Positions 36,331 to 45,338 of a DNA stretch of 64,000 nt are shown here, in pieces. Location: NCBI RefSeq assembly GCF_003352005.1, contig NZ_CP024848.1, positions 629,001 through 693,000 of the forward strand, given 5' to 3'. This DNA is from Oceanobacillus zhaokaii (lineage in GTDB: Bacteria > Bacillota > Bacilli > Bacillales > Amphibacillaceae). A program made the translations under genes and the position numbers. The notes beneath the pieces are model-generated. The model saw nothing but the letters and a program-made list of their open reading frames with translations. It was not told the origin of the DNA and ran no database searches. Position 1 is the first letter of the stretch. Every line of letters begins with the position of its first letter.

Positions 36331-38274
36331 ATGACAAATTTGAAACCTTCTATGCGTCTGAAAGTGAAAAGGGACACGTTTTATCTCCCTGAACCAAACA
36401 AAGGTGTGTATTTTCGAAACAACTTAAGTTCATTTCGTATCGAAGGTAGCGGAATTGATCAATGGGTTGAAAAATTGTTACCGATGTTCAATGGGGAGTA
36501 TACGTTAGGGCAATTAACTAACGAATTGCCTGGCCCATACCGGGATAGAGTATATGAAATTGTAGAAGTGCTGTATGCAAATGGGTATGTTCGTGATTTA
36601 AGCCAGGACCTTCCGTATCAATTGTCGGATTATCATCTTAAAAAGCATGCATCGCAAATTGAATTTGTGGACAATTTAGTTGGTTCTGGGGCAGCACGTT
36701 TTCAAGTTTTTCGTCAGGCCAAAGTGCTGGCAGTTGGCTCTGGCCCTATTTTAAATTCATTGGTTTCTTCTTTGATTGAATCCGGTTTGACTAAAATCCA
36801 AGTACTAATCACAGACGAGGTTCCGACCAATAGACAGAGGTTAAATGAACTCGTGGAACATGCACGAAAAAAAGACCCAGAGGTTGACTTAAAGGAGGTT
36901 CCGCAAAAGGAGGAGAGTTGGCGGGAAATAGTGAAGCCCTTTGATTCAATTTTGTATGTGAGTCAGGAGGGAGAACTGGAGGAACTTAAGTTTCTTCATA
37001 AAGTTTGCAGGGAAGGGAAGAAAATGTTTCTTCCCGCTATATGCCTGCAACAGGTGGGTTTAGCAGGTCCATTAGTACATCCAGATTCCGAGGTGTGCTG
37101 GGAGTCCGCATGGCTCCGTTTACACCATTCTGCCTTATTCAAAAATAAGCAATTCCCCTCCTTCTCTGCAACTCCGGGATCGTTGTTAGCCAATGTGATC
37201 GTATTTGAATTGTTTAAAGAGGTTACAGGGGTCAGGGAATTGGAACAGAATAATAGAATTTTTCTTTTGGATTTGGAAACATTGGAGGGAAACTGGCATT
37301 CGTTTTTGCCTCATCCGCTAGTAACGAGCGATATATTCGCTGAATGGGTTGGCGATGTCGAAAACCGGCTCCAAATAGGCTTAGAGAAAGTTGAGTCAGG
37401 TAAATTACTTCTTTATTTCAACAAGTTGACATCAAAGGAATCGGGAATCTTCCATATTTGGGAGGAGGGAGATTTAAAGCAGCTTCCGTTAGCTCAGTGT
37501 CGCGTTCAGGTAGTCGACCCCTTGTCAGAGGGACCAGCTGGGGTGATGCAGGACATTGTCTGTTCAGGTTTAACTCATGAGGAGGCACGAAGAGAAGCAG
37601 GACTAACTGGGATCGAAACATATGGGTCTCGAATGGTCAGTTTGGCCGGTAATACTCTGCCGCTTGAAGAAAGTTTAGTAGTATCGGAGGAAATTGTCGG
37701 GGTTGGCGCTGGTGAATCGTTTGTGGAAGGTGTAGGCCGTGGGTTACAAAAGTGTTTGGCAGAGGAGCTTAGCAAGCAACAACTTAATCAGAAGTATTCT
37801 GTTTCTCTAGTACAGTTGAGTTCTATAGAAGATGAGAGATGCCGGTTCTATTTAGAGGCATTGACTACGATGCAGGGAGCACCAATTATCGGAACAGGAA
37901 AGGAAGTATCCGGTTTACCTGTAGTATGGGTAGGTACGAAAGATCGATGGTATGGCAGTGCAGATTTAAATATAACAATGGCGTTACGGAGGGCATTACA
38001 GCAGGCCCTTATAAAAGTGCAAAACGAATCTGATTCCTCTAATGAACTAGCCTGTGAGGCAACGTCCGTATTTTTGGAAGAGAAAATGCCGGTTAGTCTT
38101 AGTATTCCTGCGAGTCAAGAGAGGATACAAGCTGACGTCCTACAAGGAGCCACGGAAATATTAAAAAGGAATGGAAAACGGGTCTTAGTGTTCGAATTAG
38201 GACTTGAGCCTGATTTTAAAGAGCAACTAGACGGGGTGTTTGGTGTTTTGCTGCGAGGGGAGGATTCACAATGA
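36331..38274 (+). CDS. ThiF-like leader-binding F protein (thiazole bacteriocin maturation)
   Basis: 647-residue member of the 'putative thiazole-containing bacteriocin maturation protein' family (ocin-ThiF-like, HcaF type). An N-terminal RRE/PqqD-like winged helix (about residues 25-92, with FNGEYTLGQLTNELPGPYRD) likely binds the precursor leader. An E1-like Rossmann region starts at AKVLAVGSGPILNSLVSS (about 130-147). A YcaO-like C-terminal half lacks the full ATP motif, so it is likely non-catalytic. Only one Cys in the equivalent of the zinc site. It ends in an ATGA overlap with the cyclodehydratase gene. GGAGGAT precedes the ATG. In the family, HcaF presents the leader to HcaD. Confidence 0.85.
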   Translation: MTNLKPSMRLKVKRDTFYLPEPNKGVYFRNNLSSFRIEGSGIDQWVEKLLPMFNGEYTLGQLTNELPGPYRDRVYEIVEVLYANGYVRDLSQDLPYQLSDYHLKKHASQIEFVDNLVGSGAARFQVFRQAKVLAVGSGPILNSLVSSLIESGLTKIQVLITDEVPTNRQRLNELVEHARKKDPEVDLKEVPQKEESWREIVKPFDSILYVSQEGELEELKFLHKVCREGKKMFLPAICLQQVGLAGPLVHPDSEVCWESAWLRLHHSALFKNKQFPSFSATPGSLLANVIVFELFKEVTGVRELEQNNRIFLLDLETLEGNWHSFLPHPLVTSDIFAEWVGDVENRLQIGLEKVESGKLLLYFNKLTSKESGIFHIWEEGDLKQLPLAQCRVQVVDPLSEGPAGVMQDIVCSGLTHEEARREAGLTGIETYGSRMVSLAGNTLPLEESLVVSEEIVGVGAGESFVEGVGRGLQKCLAEELSKQQLNQKYSVSLVQLSSIEDERCRFYLEALTTMQGAPIIGTGKEVSGLPVVWVGTKDRWYGSADLNITMALRRALQQALIKVQNESDSSNELACEATSVFLEEKMPVSLSIPASQERIQADVLQGATEILKRNGKRVLVFELGLEPDFKEQLDGVFGVLLRGEDSQ

Positions 38275-40217
38275 GTTCCTTCGTGTTGATTGTCGGAGAA
38301 GGGGGGCTGGCAGAACTTGTTAGTAATGAACTGTCAGCACACCATCAAGTTATTCGCAAGTCCAATTTTGAAGAGGGAGTTCCAAAAAATACAGATTTGG
38401 CCCTTGTTTTGGATGATGGTTGGGACCCCTCTGTTCATCAAAAGGCAGAAGAAGTGTTAAAAAAGACTGGTATTCCCTGGCTCAGAGGCTTCGTTTCATT
38501 TGGAGAAGGTATAGTTGGTCCGCTTGTACGCCCAGGTGCAGCCGGTTGTTCTCAATGCGCGGACATGAGACGTCTCATGGGAGGACGTGACCGTACAGAG
38601 ATGTGGGAGGTACAACAGAGGCCGGATGTGGCCAGAGGAATGGGAAGTGACCCGTGGGCTTCTAGTAACGGACTATTGCAAATGGCTTACCTGATTGGAG
38701 TTGAGGTACAGAATATATTACAAGGTGAGCAGGCTTATTCGAAAGGGAAAGTATATCTAACTGACTTGAAAACACTGAATAGCTCATGGCATTCTTTTCT
38801 GCCCAACCCGTTATGTCCTGTCTGTGGTGAATTACCTGATGATTCAAAAGCATTAGCCCGTATTTCATTGCAGCCAAGTCCGAAAGTCAGTTCCAACAGT
38901 TTCCGCTGTCGTCCGTTGGATGAAATGAAAGAAGCTATTGTCAAAGACTATCTGGATAATCGTACTGGTCTTTTGAATAGTAAAATGTATGACCTAGTGC
39001 CTCCATTTGCCGATGCGAGTGTCAATCTGCCTATGTTAGCAGGGGACGAAGGGACAGCTGGCCGGACTCATTCATACGAAGAAAGCGTGTTGACAGCCAT
39101 TTTAGAGGGAGTGGAGCGGCACTGCGGTTTAGGGCCACGTGGCAAACGGACAGTAGTACATGATAGTTTTCGTAACCTGGAAAATCAAGCACTCAATCCA
39201 TTAAAGGTAGGTGTACACGCAAAGGAACAATATGCGCAGCGCGGTTTTCCATTTAAATCGTTTGATCCTGACCGTTCGATTAATTGGGTATGGGGTTATT
39301 CGTTGTTAGAAGAGCGTCCCATACTGGTACCTGAGCTCCTTGCCTATTATAGTGTTGGACACAGGTCGCAAGGTTTTATCTATGAAACTTCCAATGGCTG
39401 TGCGCTAGGGGGAAGTTTAGAGGAGGCCATTTTCTACGGAATTATGGAAGTGGTCGAGCGTGATTCATTCCTGATGACATGGTACGCGAAGCTGAATCTT
39501 CCGCGGCTGGATCCTTTTACAGCTGACGACCAGGAGTTGGAATTAATGGTCGAACGGATGCGAGCGGTTGCTGGGTATGATTTGTATTTGTATAATTCCA
39601 CGATGGAACATGGTATTCCAAGTATTTGGGCAATGGCTAAAAACAGAAAGGAAAAGGGATTGAATCTCATCTGTGCAGCCGGAGCTCATCTGGATCCGGT
39701 ACGGGCGGTGAAAAGCGCAGTTCACGAGCTTGCCGGCATGATGCTGAACCTTGATGAAAATTTTGAGGAGAACCAGGAGGAATATGAAAGAATGCTGCAT
39801 GATTCTTCCTTAGTTAGACAGATGAGTGACCACGGCATGCTTTACGGTTTGCCGCAAGCAGAAGAGCGCTTAAGTTTTTTGCTTGACAACAATGACCCAA
39901 TGCGGACGTTTAAGGAGGAGTTTAAGTGGAAGTCGAATCATACGGATCTTACCGATGATTTGCAAGACATACTTCAGGTGTTCCGTCAGTTAAACCTAGA
40001 TGTAATTATAGTAGACCAGTCGACACCGGAAACGATACGAAACAGATTACATTGCGTAAAAGTACTGATTCCGGGGATGCTGCCGATGACATTCGGGCAT
40101 CACCTTACTCGTCTGACTGGGCTTGAGAGGGTACTCCAGGTCCCTATGGAGCTAAGGTTTACGAATAAACCATTGACACCAGAACAACTCAATCCATATC
40201 CACACCCGTTTCCTTAA
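38271..40217 (+). CDS. YcaO cyclodehydratase (TOMM, fused N-terminal zinc domain)
   Basis: 648-residue cyclodehydratase that turns Cys (or Ser/Thr) into azolines using ATP. The N-terminal part has two CxxC pairs, GCSQCADMRR (about residues 96-105) and LCPVCGE (about 183-189), the usual structural zinc site. The YcaO domain (about 225-648) carries the ATP/Mg motifs SYEESVLTAILEGVERHCG (about 268-286) and GGSLEEAIFYGIMEVVERD (about 380-398). It ends in NPYPHPFP, the Pro-rich C-terminus needed by azoline-forming YcaO enzymes. HcaD-type. ATGA overlap with the F-protein gene indicates coupling. Confidence 0.92.
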   Translation: MSSFVLIVGEGGLAELVSNELSAHHQVIRKSNFEEGVPKNTDLALVLDDGWDPSVHQKAEEVLKKTGIPWLRGFVSFGEGIVGPLVRPGAAGCSQCADMRRLMGGRDRTEMWEVQQRPDVARGMGSDPWASSNGLLQMAYLIGVEVQNILQGEQAYSKGKVYLTDLKTLNSSWHSFLPNPLCPVCGELPDDSKALARISLQPSPKVSSNSFRCRPLDEMKEAIVKDYLDNRTGLLNSKMYDLVPPFADASVNLPMLAGDEGTAGRTHSYEESVLTAILEGVERHCGLGPRGKRTVVHDSFRNLENQALNPLKVGVHAKEQYAQRGFPFKSFDPDRSINWVWGYSLLEERPILVPELLAYYSVGHRSQGFIYETSNGCALGGSLEEAIFYGIMEVVERDSFLMTWYAKLNLPRLDPFTADDQELELMVERMRAVAGYDLYLYNSTMEHGIPSIWAMAKNRKEKGLNLICAAGAHLDPVRAVKSAVHELAGMMLNLDENFEENQEEYERMLHDSSLVRQMSDHGMLYGLPQAEERLSFLLDNNDPMRTFKEEFKWKSNHTDLTDDLQDILQVFRQLNLDVIIVDQSTPETIRNRLHCVKVLIPGMLPMTFGHHLTRLTGLERVLQVPMELRFTNKPLTPEQLNPYPHPFP

Positions 40218-40238
40218 CCAGTGATTAGGAGGTAGAGG

Positions 40239-41816
40239 ATGAGTCTGGAAGAATTTTTGCATAACCTTCATTTTAATATTGATAAGGCAAATCAGCCGAA
40301 CTGGGAAGTGAATTGGGAAGATGCACCTCTTGCATATAAACTCTATCGTGGATTACCGGTTGTTCCATTGTCCACGGAAGTACCGCTGACGCTTACTGGA
40401 GGAGAACCTCCCGCAAGACTGGACCTGAATAGAGTCGGTCATTTTCTCTGGTATGTATTCGGTTTTACTCAATTGAGCCAATCCGTCTTTCCAAAGGATT
40501 CCACAGAACAAGATTCTTTCCCTTTGCAGTCGTATCGGCGGTTTGCTCCTTCTGGCGGGGCGCTGTATCCTAACGAATTGTACGTGTATTTGAAGGTAGA
40601 GGGACTCCCAGATGGAGTATATCATTATGATGTAGCACACCATAGTCTGGTGTTACTGAGGGAAGGGAATTTCGATTCCTATTTAGCCAGGGCTTTGGGC
40701 AATCGGTGTGACATCTCCTCGTGTTTTGGTATTGTCTTTGTGTCGACAATGTTCTGGAAAAATTTCTTTAAATACAACAACTTTGCGTATCGACTTCAAG
40801 GGTTGGATGCTGGTGTGCTGATTGGACAGTTAATGGAGGTATCGAAAAGGTTTGGCTTCGCGTCAGGTGTGTACTTTCAATTTCTTGATAACGCAATCAA
40901 TCATCTGCTTGGACTATCGGAACTGGAGGAGAGCGTATATAGTGTAATCCCGCTATCGGTGGAAGCCACTATCTGGTCTGCTAACGGAAGGGATCTATAC
41001 AAAAATATTATATCGGAAGAATTGAAACAAGAGCTGCCAGCAATTCAACCAGAACATATCGAGCGGTCACTTAGTGTCAGAGAATATCCGATGATAACTG
41101 CTATGAATGAAGCCTCTAAACTGGATTCCACATCTTCATTTCGGGTGATCGTGGGAAGGGAAGTTCCTGAACGTGTGGAGCGTACGATGGCATTGCCTCA
41201 AGTAAAGCCCCTGTCGTATGATCTGGCCGAGGCTTGCGGGAACCGATTTTCTCCCGACATGGATTTCAATTTAGGGAAGGTTAGTCAACAACAACTGGCC
41301 ACCCTTCTTCAAGAGGCAACGGCTTCTTTTTCATACAGAAATGATTTGGATGAAGCATATAGGAGTAATGGCCCTCGTGTAACAATTCACAGCTGTTTAT
41401 ATAATGTCGAAGGTATTTCAAATGGGGCTTACTATTATGACAGCGCAAAGCATATATTAAGAGAAATATGCCCTGGAGACCATCGACTCCATTTGCAGAC
41501 TGGAATGTCTCTGGATAATGTGAATTTGCTCCAAGTGCCACTTTGCCTGCATGTAGCTGGTGATAAGGAATTCTATAAAACAGAACTAGGATACAGGGGT
41601 TACCGAATCCAACAGATGGAAGCAGGCATGCTCGTGCAACGATTGCTTTTGGCTGCATCAGCTCTTGGGATGGGAGGGCACCCGCTTCTCGGATTTGACG
41701 CGAATTTGAGTGATGAACTCTATAAAATGAATCAAAAAGGAAAGACTAGCCTAATCCAAATCCCAATTGGTCCCTATCGTCCTCGTCCTTGGCTGAGGGG
41801 AAGCTTGCACAGCTAA
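40239..41816 (+). CDS. SagB-type azoline dehydrogenase, double nitroreductase domain
   Basis: 525-residue FMN-dependent dehydrogenase expected to oxidise azolines to azoles. It has two SagB/ThcOx-type nitroreductase domains. First: RRFAPSGGALYPNELYVYLK (about residues 88-107) and GVYHYDVAHHSL; second: from about 310, with NGAYYYDSAKHILREICPGD (about 394-413) and MEAGMLVQRLLLAASALGMG (about 459-478). Duplicate domains are known for this family. AGGAGGT precedes the ATG and it follows the cyclodehydratase by 21 bases, so it is in the same operon. A terminator lies at 41981. Confidence 0.9.
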   Translation: MSLEEFLHNLHFNIDKANQPNWEVNWEDAPLAYKLYRGLPVVPLSTEVPLTLTGGEPPARLDLNRVGHFLWYVFGFTQLSQSVFPKDSTEQDSFPLQSYRRFAPSGGALYPNELYVYLKVEGLPDGVYHYDVAHHSLVLLREGNFDSYLARALGNRCDISSCFGIVFVSTMFWKNFFKYNNFAYRLQGLDAGVLIGQLMEVSKRFGFASGVYFQFLDNAINHLLGLSELEESVYSVIPLSVEATIWSANGRDLYKNIISEELKQELPAIQPEHIERSLSVREYPMITAMNEASKLDSTSSFRVIVGREVPERVERTMALPQVKPLSYDLAEACGNRFSPDMDFNLGKVSQQQLATLLQEATASFSYRNDLDEAYRSNGPRVTIHSCLYNVEGISNGAYYYDSAKHILREICPGDHRLHLQTGMSLDNVNLLQVPLCLHVAGDKEFYKTELGYRGYRIQQMEAGMLVQRLLLAASALGMGGHPLLGFDANLSDELYKMNQKGKTSLIQIPIGPYRPRPWLRGSLHS

Positions 41817-41980
41817 TAGAGTTTAATATTGAGGAAAAGCTACTTATCATACATTTTTTTCAGTTATCTAATTAGTTAACAACTATTTAATAAATGCTCA
41901 TATTTTTTCTCTGTTTTAGATAGTCATTAATGGGCGGCAGGATGTAACAAGCATCTAAAACCATTATGTCTCAACGTTTT

Positions 41981-42011
41981 AAAGGTCATGAGTCTAACTC
42001 ATGACCTTTTT
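41981..42011 (+). terminator. Terminator of the azole-peptide operon
   Basis: AAAGGTCATGAGT CTAA CTCATGACCTTTTTC. Confidence 0.85.
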
Positions 42012-42064
42012 CTCACCTTATTTACATATTAAATTCGCTTTCTAGGCTGAATTATTAACTATTG

Positions 42065-42364
42065 TTATCCTCCTATTTTCAGAGCCTTTTTCCCATTTTG
42101 GAGGTCTTGAGAAACTTGTTCTTTGATATCATATGCATGATACATCTCTTTTTCTATCATGAATTGTGCAATTTTATCATGCAGGTCAATCGCGATTTCT
42201 AATTCTTTTTTTAATACTTTTTTAACTTCAGGTGTTGCTGTCTCTGTAATAGCTACTGCCAATGATCTTACACCGGATTTAGCAGACAGCAGCAGGTCAG
42301 TTGCGATTGTTTGGTCATCAATAATCTCTTTAATATTATTTAACTTTTCCGTTTTAGTAGCCAT
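42065..42364 (-). CDS. CotF-type spore coat protein
   Basis: 99-residue helical protein of the coat F family (ferritin-like bundle). It contains LLLSAKSGVRSLAVAITETA (about residues 24-43), EVKKVLKKELEIAIDLHDKI (about 46-65) and FMIEKEMYHAYDIKEQ (about 68-83); M-x-K-x-x-Y-x-A is typical. It is likely deposited on the spore coat. It lies 13 bases after a second CotF-like gene on the same strand (second in the operon). GGAGG upstream of ATG. Confidence 0.82.
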   Translation of the reverse strand: MATKTEKLNNIKEIIDDQTIATDLLLSAKSGVRSLAVAITETATPEVKKVLKKELEIAIDLHDKIAQFMIEKEMYHAYDIKEQVSQDLQNGKKALKIGG

Positions 42365-42377
42365 GTATATCCTCCTT

Positions 42378-42581
42378 CTATGCCTTTTTCAAAATTTTTG
42401 ATAGTTCTTTGACCGAGTTAGTGGATGCTTCAACATCTTCTTTTAATATCTTCTTTAAATCTTTATCTTTTACAAGTTCTAGCATAGCTGTGCCTTTCTT
42501 TAAACAGGACGTTTTAAATAACAATATTTCGTGTACTTCTAATTTTTCATGCATGGCAAGGTCAAGTTCTTTTGTAGCCAT
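42378..42581 (-). CDS. Small CotF-like spore coat protein
   Basis: 67 residues from ATG 42581 (GGAGGG upstream). It reads ATKELDLAMHEKLEVHEILL, then KTSCLKKGTAMLELVKDKDL: the N-terminal part of the CotF domain only. It is first of a two-gene operon with the 99-residue CotF protein. The short form is common next to full CotF-like genes in Bacillaceae. Function at the spore coat is inferred. Confidence 0.78.
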   Translation of the reverse strand: MATKELDLAMHEKLEVHEILLFKTSCLKKGTAMLELVKDKDLKKILKEDVEASTNSVKELSKILKKA

Positions 42582-42878
42582 AGATAAATCCCTCCTATTT
42601 CTATTGCTCATTATATTTGGATTTGTACCCGATTTCCTAATATGTAAACAAGAAAAAGAATAGAAGACAGATACTACATAAATATCTCAGATAGATAAAA
42701 ATAGAGCTTTGATTTGAACAAAGCTGAAACTTGAAATAAAAGCATGTTTAACTGTTAATCTAAAATCACAGGTTTCCTCTTTGCAGGAATTACAATAGGA
42801 AGATTAAATTTTAACTTGAAGGGTAAATATTAGTATCTATCTTTTAAAAAATGATTTAAATAGCGAGGAGTAGAATAA

Positions 42879-43928
42879 ATGAACATCTTATTGACATCAA
42901 CTGCGAGAAGAATTGACTTTGTAGGATTTTTTCAGGATGCTTTAAAAGATGCTGGCATCGACGGGGAAATAATTGCTGCAGATCCTGAATATAATGCCCC
43001 ATCGCTCCAAGCAGGGAACGAAAACTATGTAATTCCACAGCAAACAGATACAAATTATATGGAAGCAATAATTGAGATTTGTAAGAAACATCATGTGGAC
43101 TGTCTCGTCCCATTAAATGATTGGGAAGTACCGGATATATCTGCACATAAAAAAGAACTGGAGGAATTAGGTGTATCTGTATTCGCACCAGATTCCAATA
43201 TTGTCGAAAAAGTAAGGGACAAGGGAAAGTACCAGGAGCTGCTGGATCCGCTGGACGTTAAGACTCCGCTCTCCTATTTTACTGTTGAAGATGCAAAGAA
43301 GGCATTGGAAAAACAAGAAGTATCCTTTCCGTTAATCGTGAAGCCCCGTAATGGATCGGCTTCAATAGGCATTGAAATTATCGATAATGTAGAGGATATG
43401 GAATTTGCCTATCAGCATGCCGTTCGAAAGATTAAAGAAAGCCCATTGGATGACGCGACATCCAAAGAACCTGAGGACAATGTCATTATTCAGGAAGTGA
43501 TAGTAGGAGATAAATTTAGTGTCGATATGTTTAACGATTTAAATGGCCGTTTTCTTACCTGTTTCGCTCGGAAGCAATTAGGTATGAGGGGCGGAGATAT
43601 TGACAGGTGCATTACGGTAAATATCCCGGAATTAACAGACATCGCACAGCGATTAGGCGAAAGCTTTGGCCATGCAGGTTATATGAACACGGATGTTTAT
43701 TTCAATGGTACCGATTATTACGTTATTGACATCAATCCCCGATTTGGCGGCGGCTATGCATTTACCCATTTAGCAGGAGCGGATATTCCAGCTGCGATTA
43801 TAGCACTAACCGCTGGGAAAGAGGTACAAGAGGCTTGGCTGCATCAAAAACCTGATATCGAGCTAGCACGACATGATATTGTTGTTCCAATAAATAAACA
43901 AAAGGTGAGGCAAGCACTTGAAGAATAA
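42879..43928 (+). CDS. ATP-grasp ligase (CarB-like)
   Basis: 349-residue ATP-grasp protein. N-terminal Rossmann-like domain begins MNILLTSTARRIDFVGFF. The ATP-binding region has PLIVKPRNGSASIGIEII (about residues 150-167) and metal ligands near DINPRFGGGYAFTHLAGA (about 285-302, N-P-R-F-G-G). Such ligases join a carboxylate to an amine through an acyl phosphate; substrate unknown. GAGGAG precedes ATG. It is followed after 51 bases by an M20 deacylase, suggesting a two-gene module that makes and cleaves an amide. It begins 1.06 kb after the azole operon; a link is speculative. Confidence 0.82.
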   Translation: MNILLTSTARRIDFVGFFQDALKDAGIDGEIIAADPEYNAPSLQAGNENYVIPQQTDTNYMEAIIEICKKHHVDCLVPLNDWEVPDISAHKKELEELGVSVFAPDSNIVEKVRDKGKYQELLDPLDVKTPLSYFTVEDAKKALEKQEVSFPLIVKPRNGSASIGIEIIDNVEDMEFAYQHAVRKIKESPLDDATSKEPEDNVIIQEVIVGDKFSVDMFNDLNGRFLTCFARKQLGMRGGDIDRCITVNIPELTDIAQRLGESFGHAGYMNTDVYFNGTDYYVIDINPRFGGGYAFTHLAGADIPAAIIALTAGKEVQEAWLHQKPDIELARHDIVVPINKQKVRQALEE

Positions 43929-43979
43929 CATTCAAAGTGAAACATTTGATGAAGCTTTAATAAATACAGGAGGGATAAA

Positions 43980-45071
43980 ATGAGCGATCCAATCCCCTTA
44001 TTAGAAGAGCTAATAAAAATAGACAGCTCTACTAAAGCTGGTGCGAACAAAGCAATTTCCTATTGTGAACAGTGGTTAACAGACCACGGTCTCCCCGTAA
44101 TAAAATTAGAGAATCAAGGATTTCACATGCTCGTTTGTGAAATAGGTCAAGGTGATCGAACGATCGTATTAAACGGACATATCGATGTTATTGAAGCAGA
44201 GGAAAGGCAGTTCCAACCCTATATCAAAGATGGAAAAATGTACGGCCGCGGTGCAGTCGATATGAAAGCAGGAGTCGCTGCATCCATGTTGGCAGCAGCA
44301 CAATTGAAAGACAGTGACTTAACATCCCGGGTCATGCTTCAAATCGTTCCAGACGAAGAGACCGGCGGCATTAACGGAACCAAATATTTAACAGAGAAAG
44401 GCTATTTGGGAGATTTTATTATTTGTGGTGAACCAACAAATATGGGGATTGCTATCCAATCTAAAGGCGTGCTTCAGCTCGATATTATCGTCCAGGGGAA
44501 ACCTGCTCATGGGAGTCGTCCATGGGAAGGCGCGAATGCAATCACCAAAGCGATTAGTCTCTATGAAGAAATTTTAGAGCTTCCTTTTGCACAAGAAAGC
44601 ACCCCTATGTTTAATCGGCCATCTATCAATCTCGCGAAAATTCAAGGAGGAACCGTCTATAATAAGGTACCCGATCTATGTGAAATTTCTCTGGATATCA
44701 GATATCTGCCAGACCAATCTCCTGAGGATATCGTTCAACAGATTCAGGCAATAACAGACAGCACCGTAACAACTCATATGCTCAATAATCCGGTCAAAAC
44801 AAAAGCAGACAATCCTTATGTAGAAGCATTGGGCGAATCAATTAAGCGAATTACCCAGCTCGAAAAAGTAAACATTTTCGGTCAACACGGTTCCAACGAT
44901 GGTCAGTTTTTCACCGAGTACGGAGGTTCGGCCGTAGAATTTGGGCCTGTTGGCAGCGACTGGCATGGGGAGAACGAAATGGTTGATGTTGATTCAGTGA
45001 GAGAGTATCAGGAGGTGCTGGTGGATTTTATTTTGTCTTTGGATGATAATTATTCAAAAACTCACCGATGA
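43980..45071 (+). CDS. M20-family deacylase/peptidase (ArgE/DapE type)
   Basis: 363-residue zinc-dependent amidohydrolase. Motifs: LNGHIDVIEA (first metal His and Asp, about residues 64-73), GRGAVDMKAGVAA (bridging Asp, about 90-102), PDEETGG (catalytic Glu pair, about 124-130), CGEPTNMG (about 147-154) and a late SDWHGENE (metal His, about 332-339). The lid domain starts at VQGKPAHGSRPWEGANAI. Substrate is an N-acyl amino acid or small peptide; exact identity unknown. AGGAGGG precedes ATG. Cotranscribed with the ATP-grasp gene. Confidence 0.87.
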   Translation: MSDPIPLLEELIKIDSSTKAGANKAISYCEQWLTDHGLPVIKLENQGFHMLVCEIGQGDRTIVLNGHIDVIEAEERQFQPYIKDGKMYGRGAVDMKAGVAASMLAAAQLKDSDLTSRVMLQIVPDEETGGINGTKYLTEKGYLGDFIICGEPTNMGIAIQSKGVLQLDIIVQGKPAHGSRPWEGANAITKAISLYEEILELPFAQESTPMFNRPSINLAKIQGGTVYNKVPDLCEISLDIRYLPDQSPEDIVQQIQAITDSTVTTHMLNNPVKTKADNPYVEALGESIKRITQLEKVNIFGQHGSNDGQFFTEYGGSAVEFGPVGSDWHGENEMVDVDSVREYQEVLVDFILSLDDNYSKTHR

Positions 45072-45126
45072 TTATATTTTTAAAGGTACAGAAAAAGGTC
45101 CTCGCATATAATGATGGTTATGTGAA

Positions 45127-45225
45127 TTATTTACGGGTTATAAAATTTTTGGAGAGGTCTTTCACTAAGTTACTAAACTTATTGTAAGCCTCTTTTTTCT
45201 GTTCTTTATCATGTGGGGCGTAAAC
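45127..45225 (-). pseudogene. Possible integrase C-terminal scrap, copy 3
   Basis: Minus strand reads VYAPHDKEQKKEAYNKFSNL and then VKDLSKN before a stop. The VYLHxTKExKKEAxxKFxxLM pattern matches the tails of the two integrase remnants at 11022 and 16564, at low identity. Short and lone; assignment tentative. Confidence 0.4.
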
Positions 45226-45286
45226 TTAGAAAGTTGTAATAAAATCATACAAAATCGTCTGGTTAAAAATCTGCAAATTTAGTACT

Positions 45287-45327
45287 AAAAGAGATTCCCC
45301 TAAACAAAGTGGAATCTCTTAAAAAAA
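45287..45327. terminator. Hairpin between M20 and MazG-like genes
   Basis: AAGAGATTCC ... GGAATCTCTT with A/T runs on both sides; may serve both convergent genes. Confidence 0.8.
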
Positions 45328-45338
45328 CACCTTCATAT

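Noticed and set aside
42065..42581. CotF-type pair considered as part of the azole-peptide operon
   Set aside because: Opposite strand and behind a strong terminator; treated as independent spore genes.
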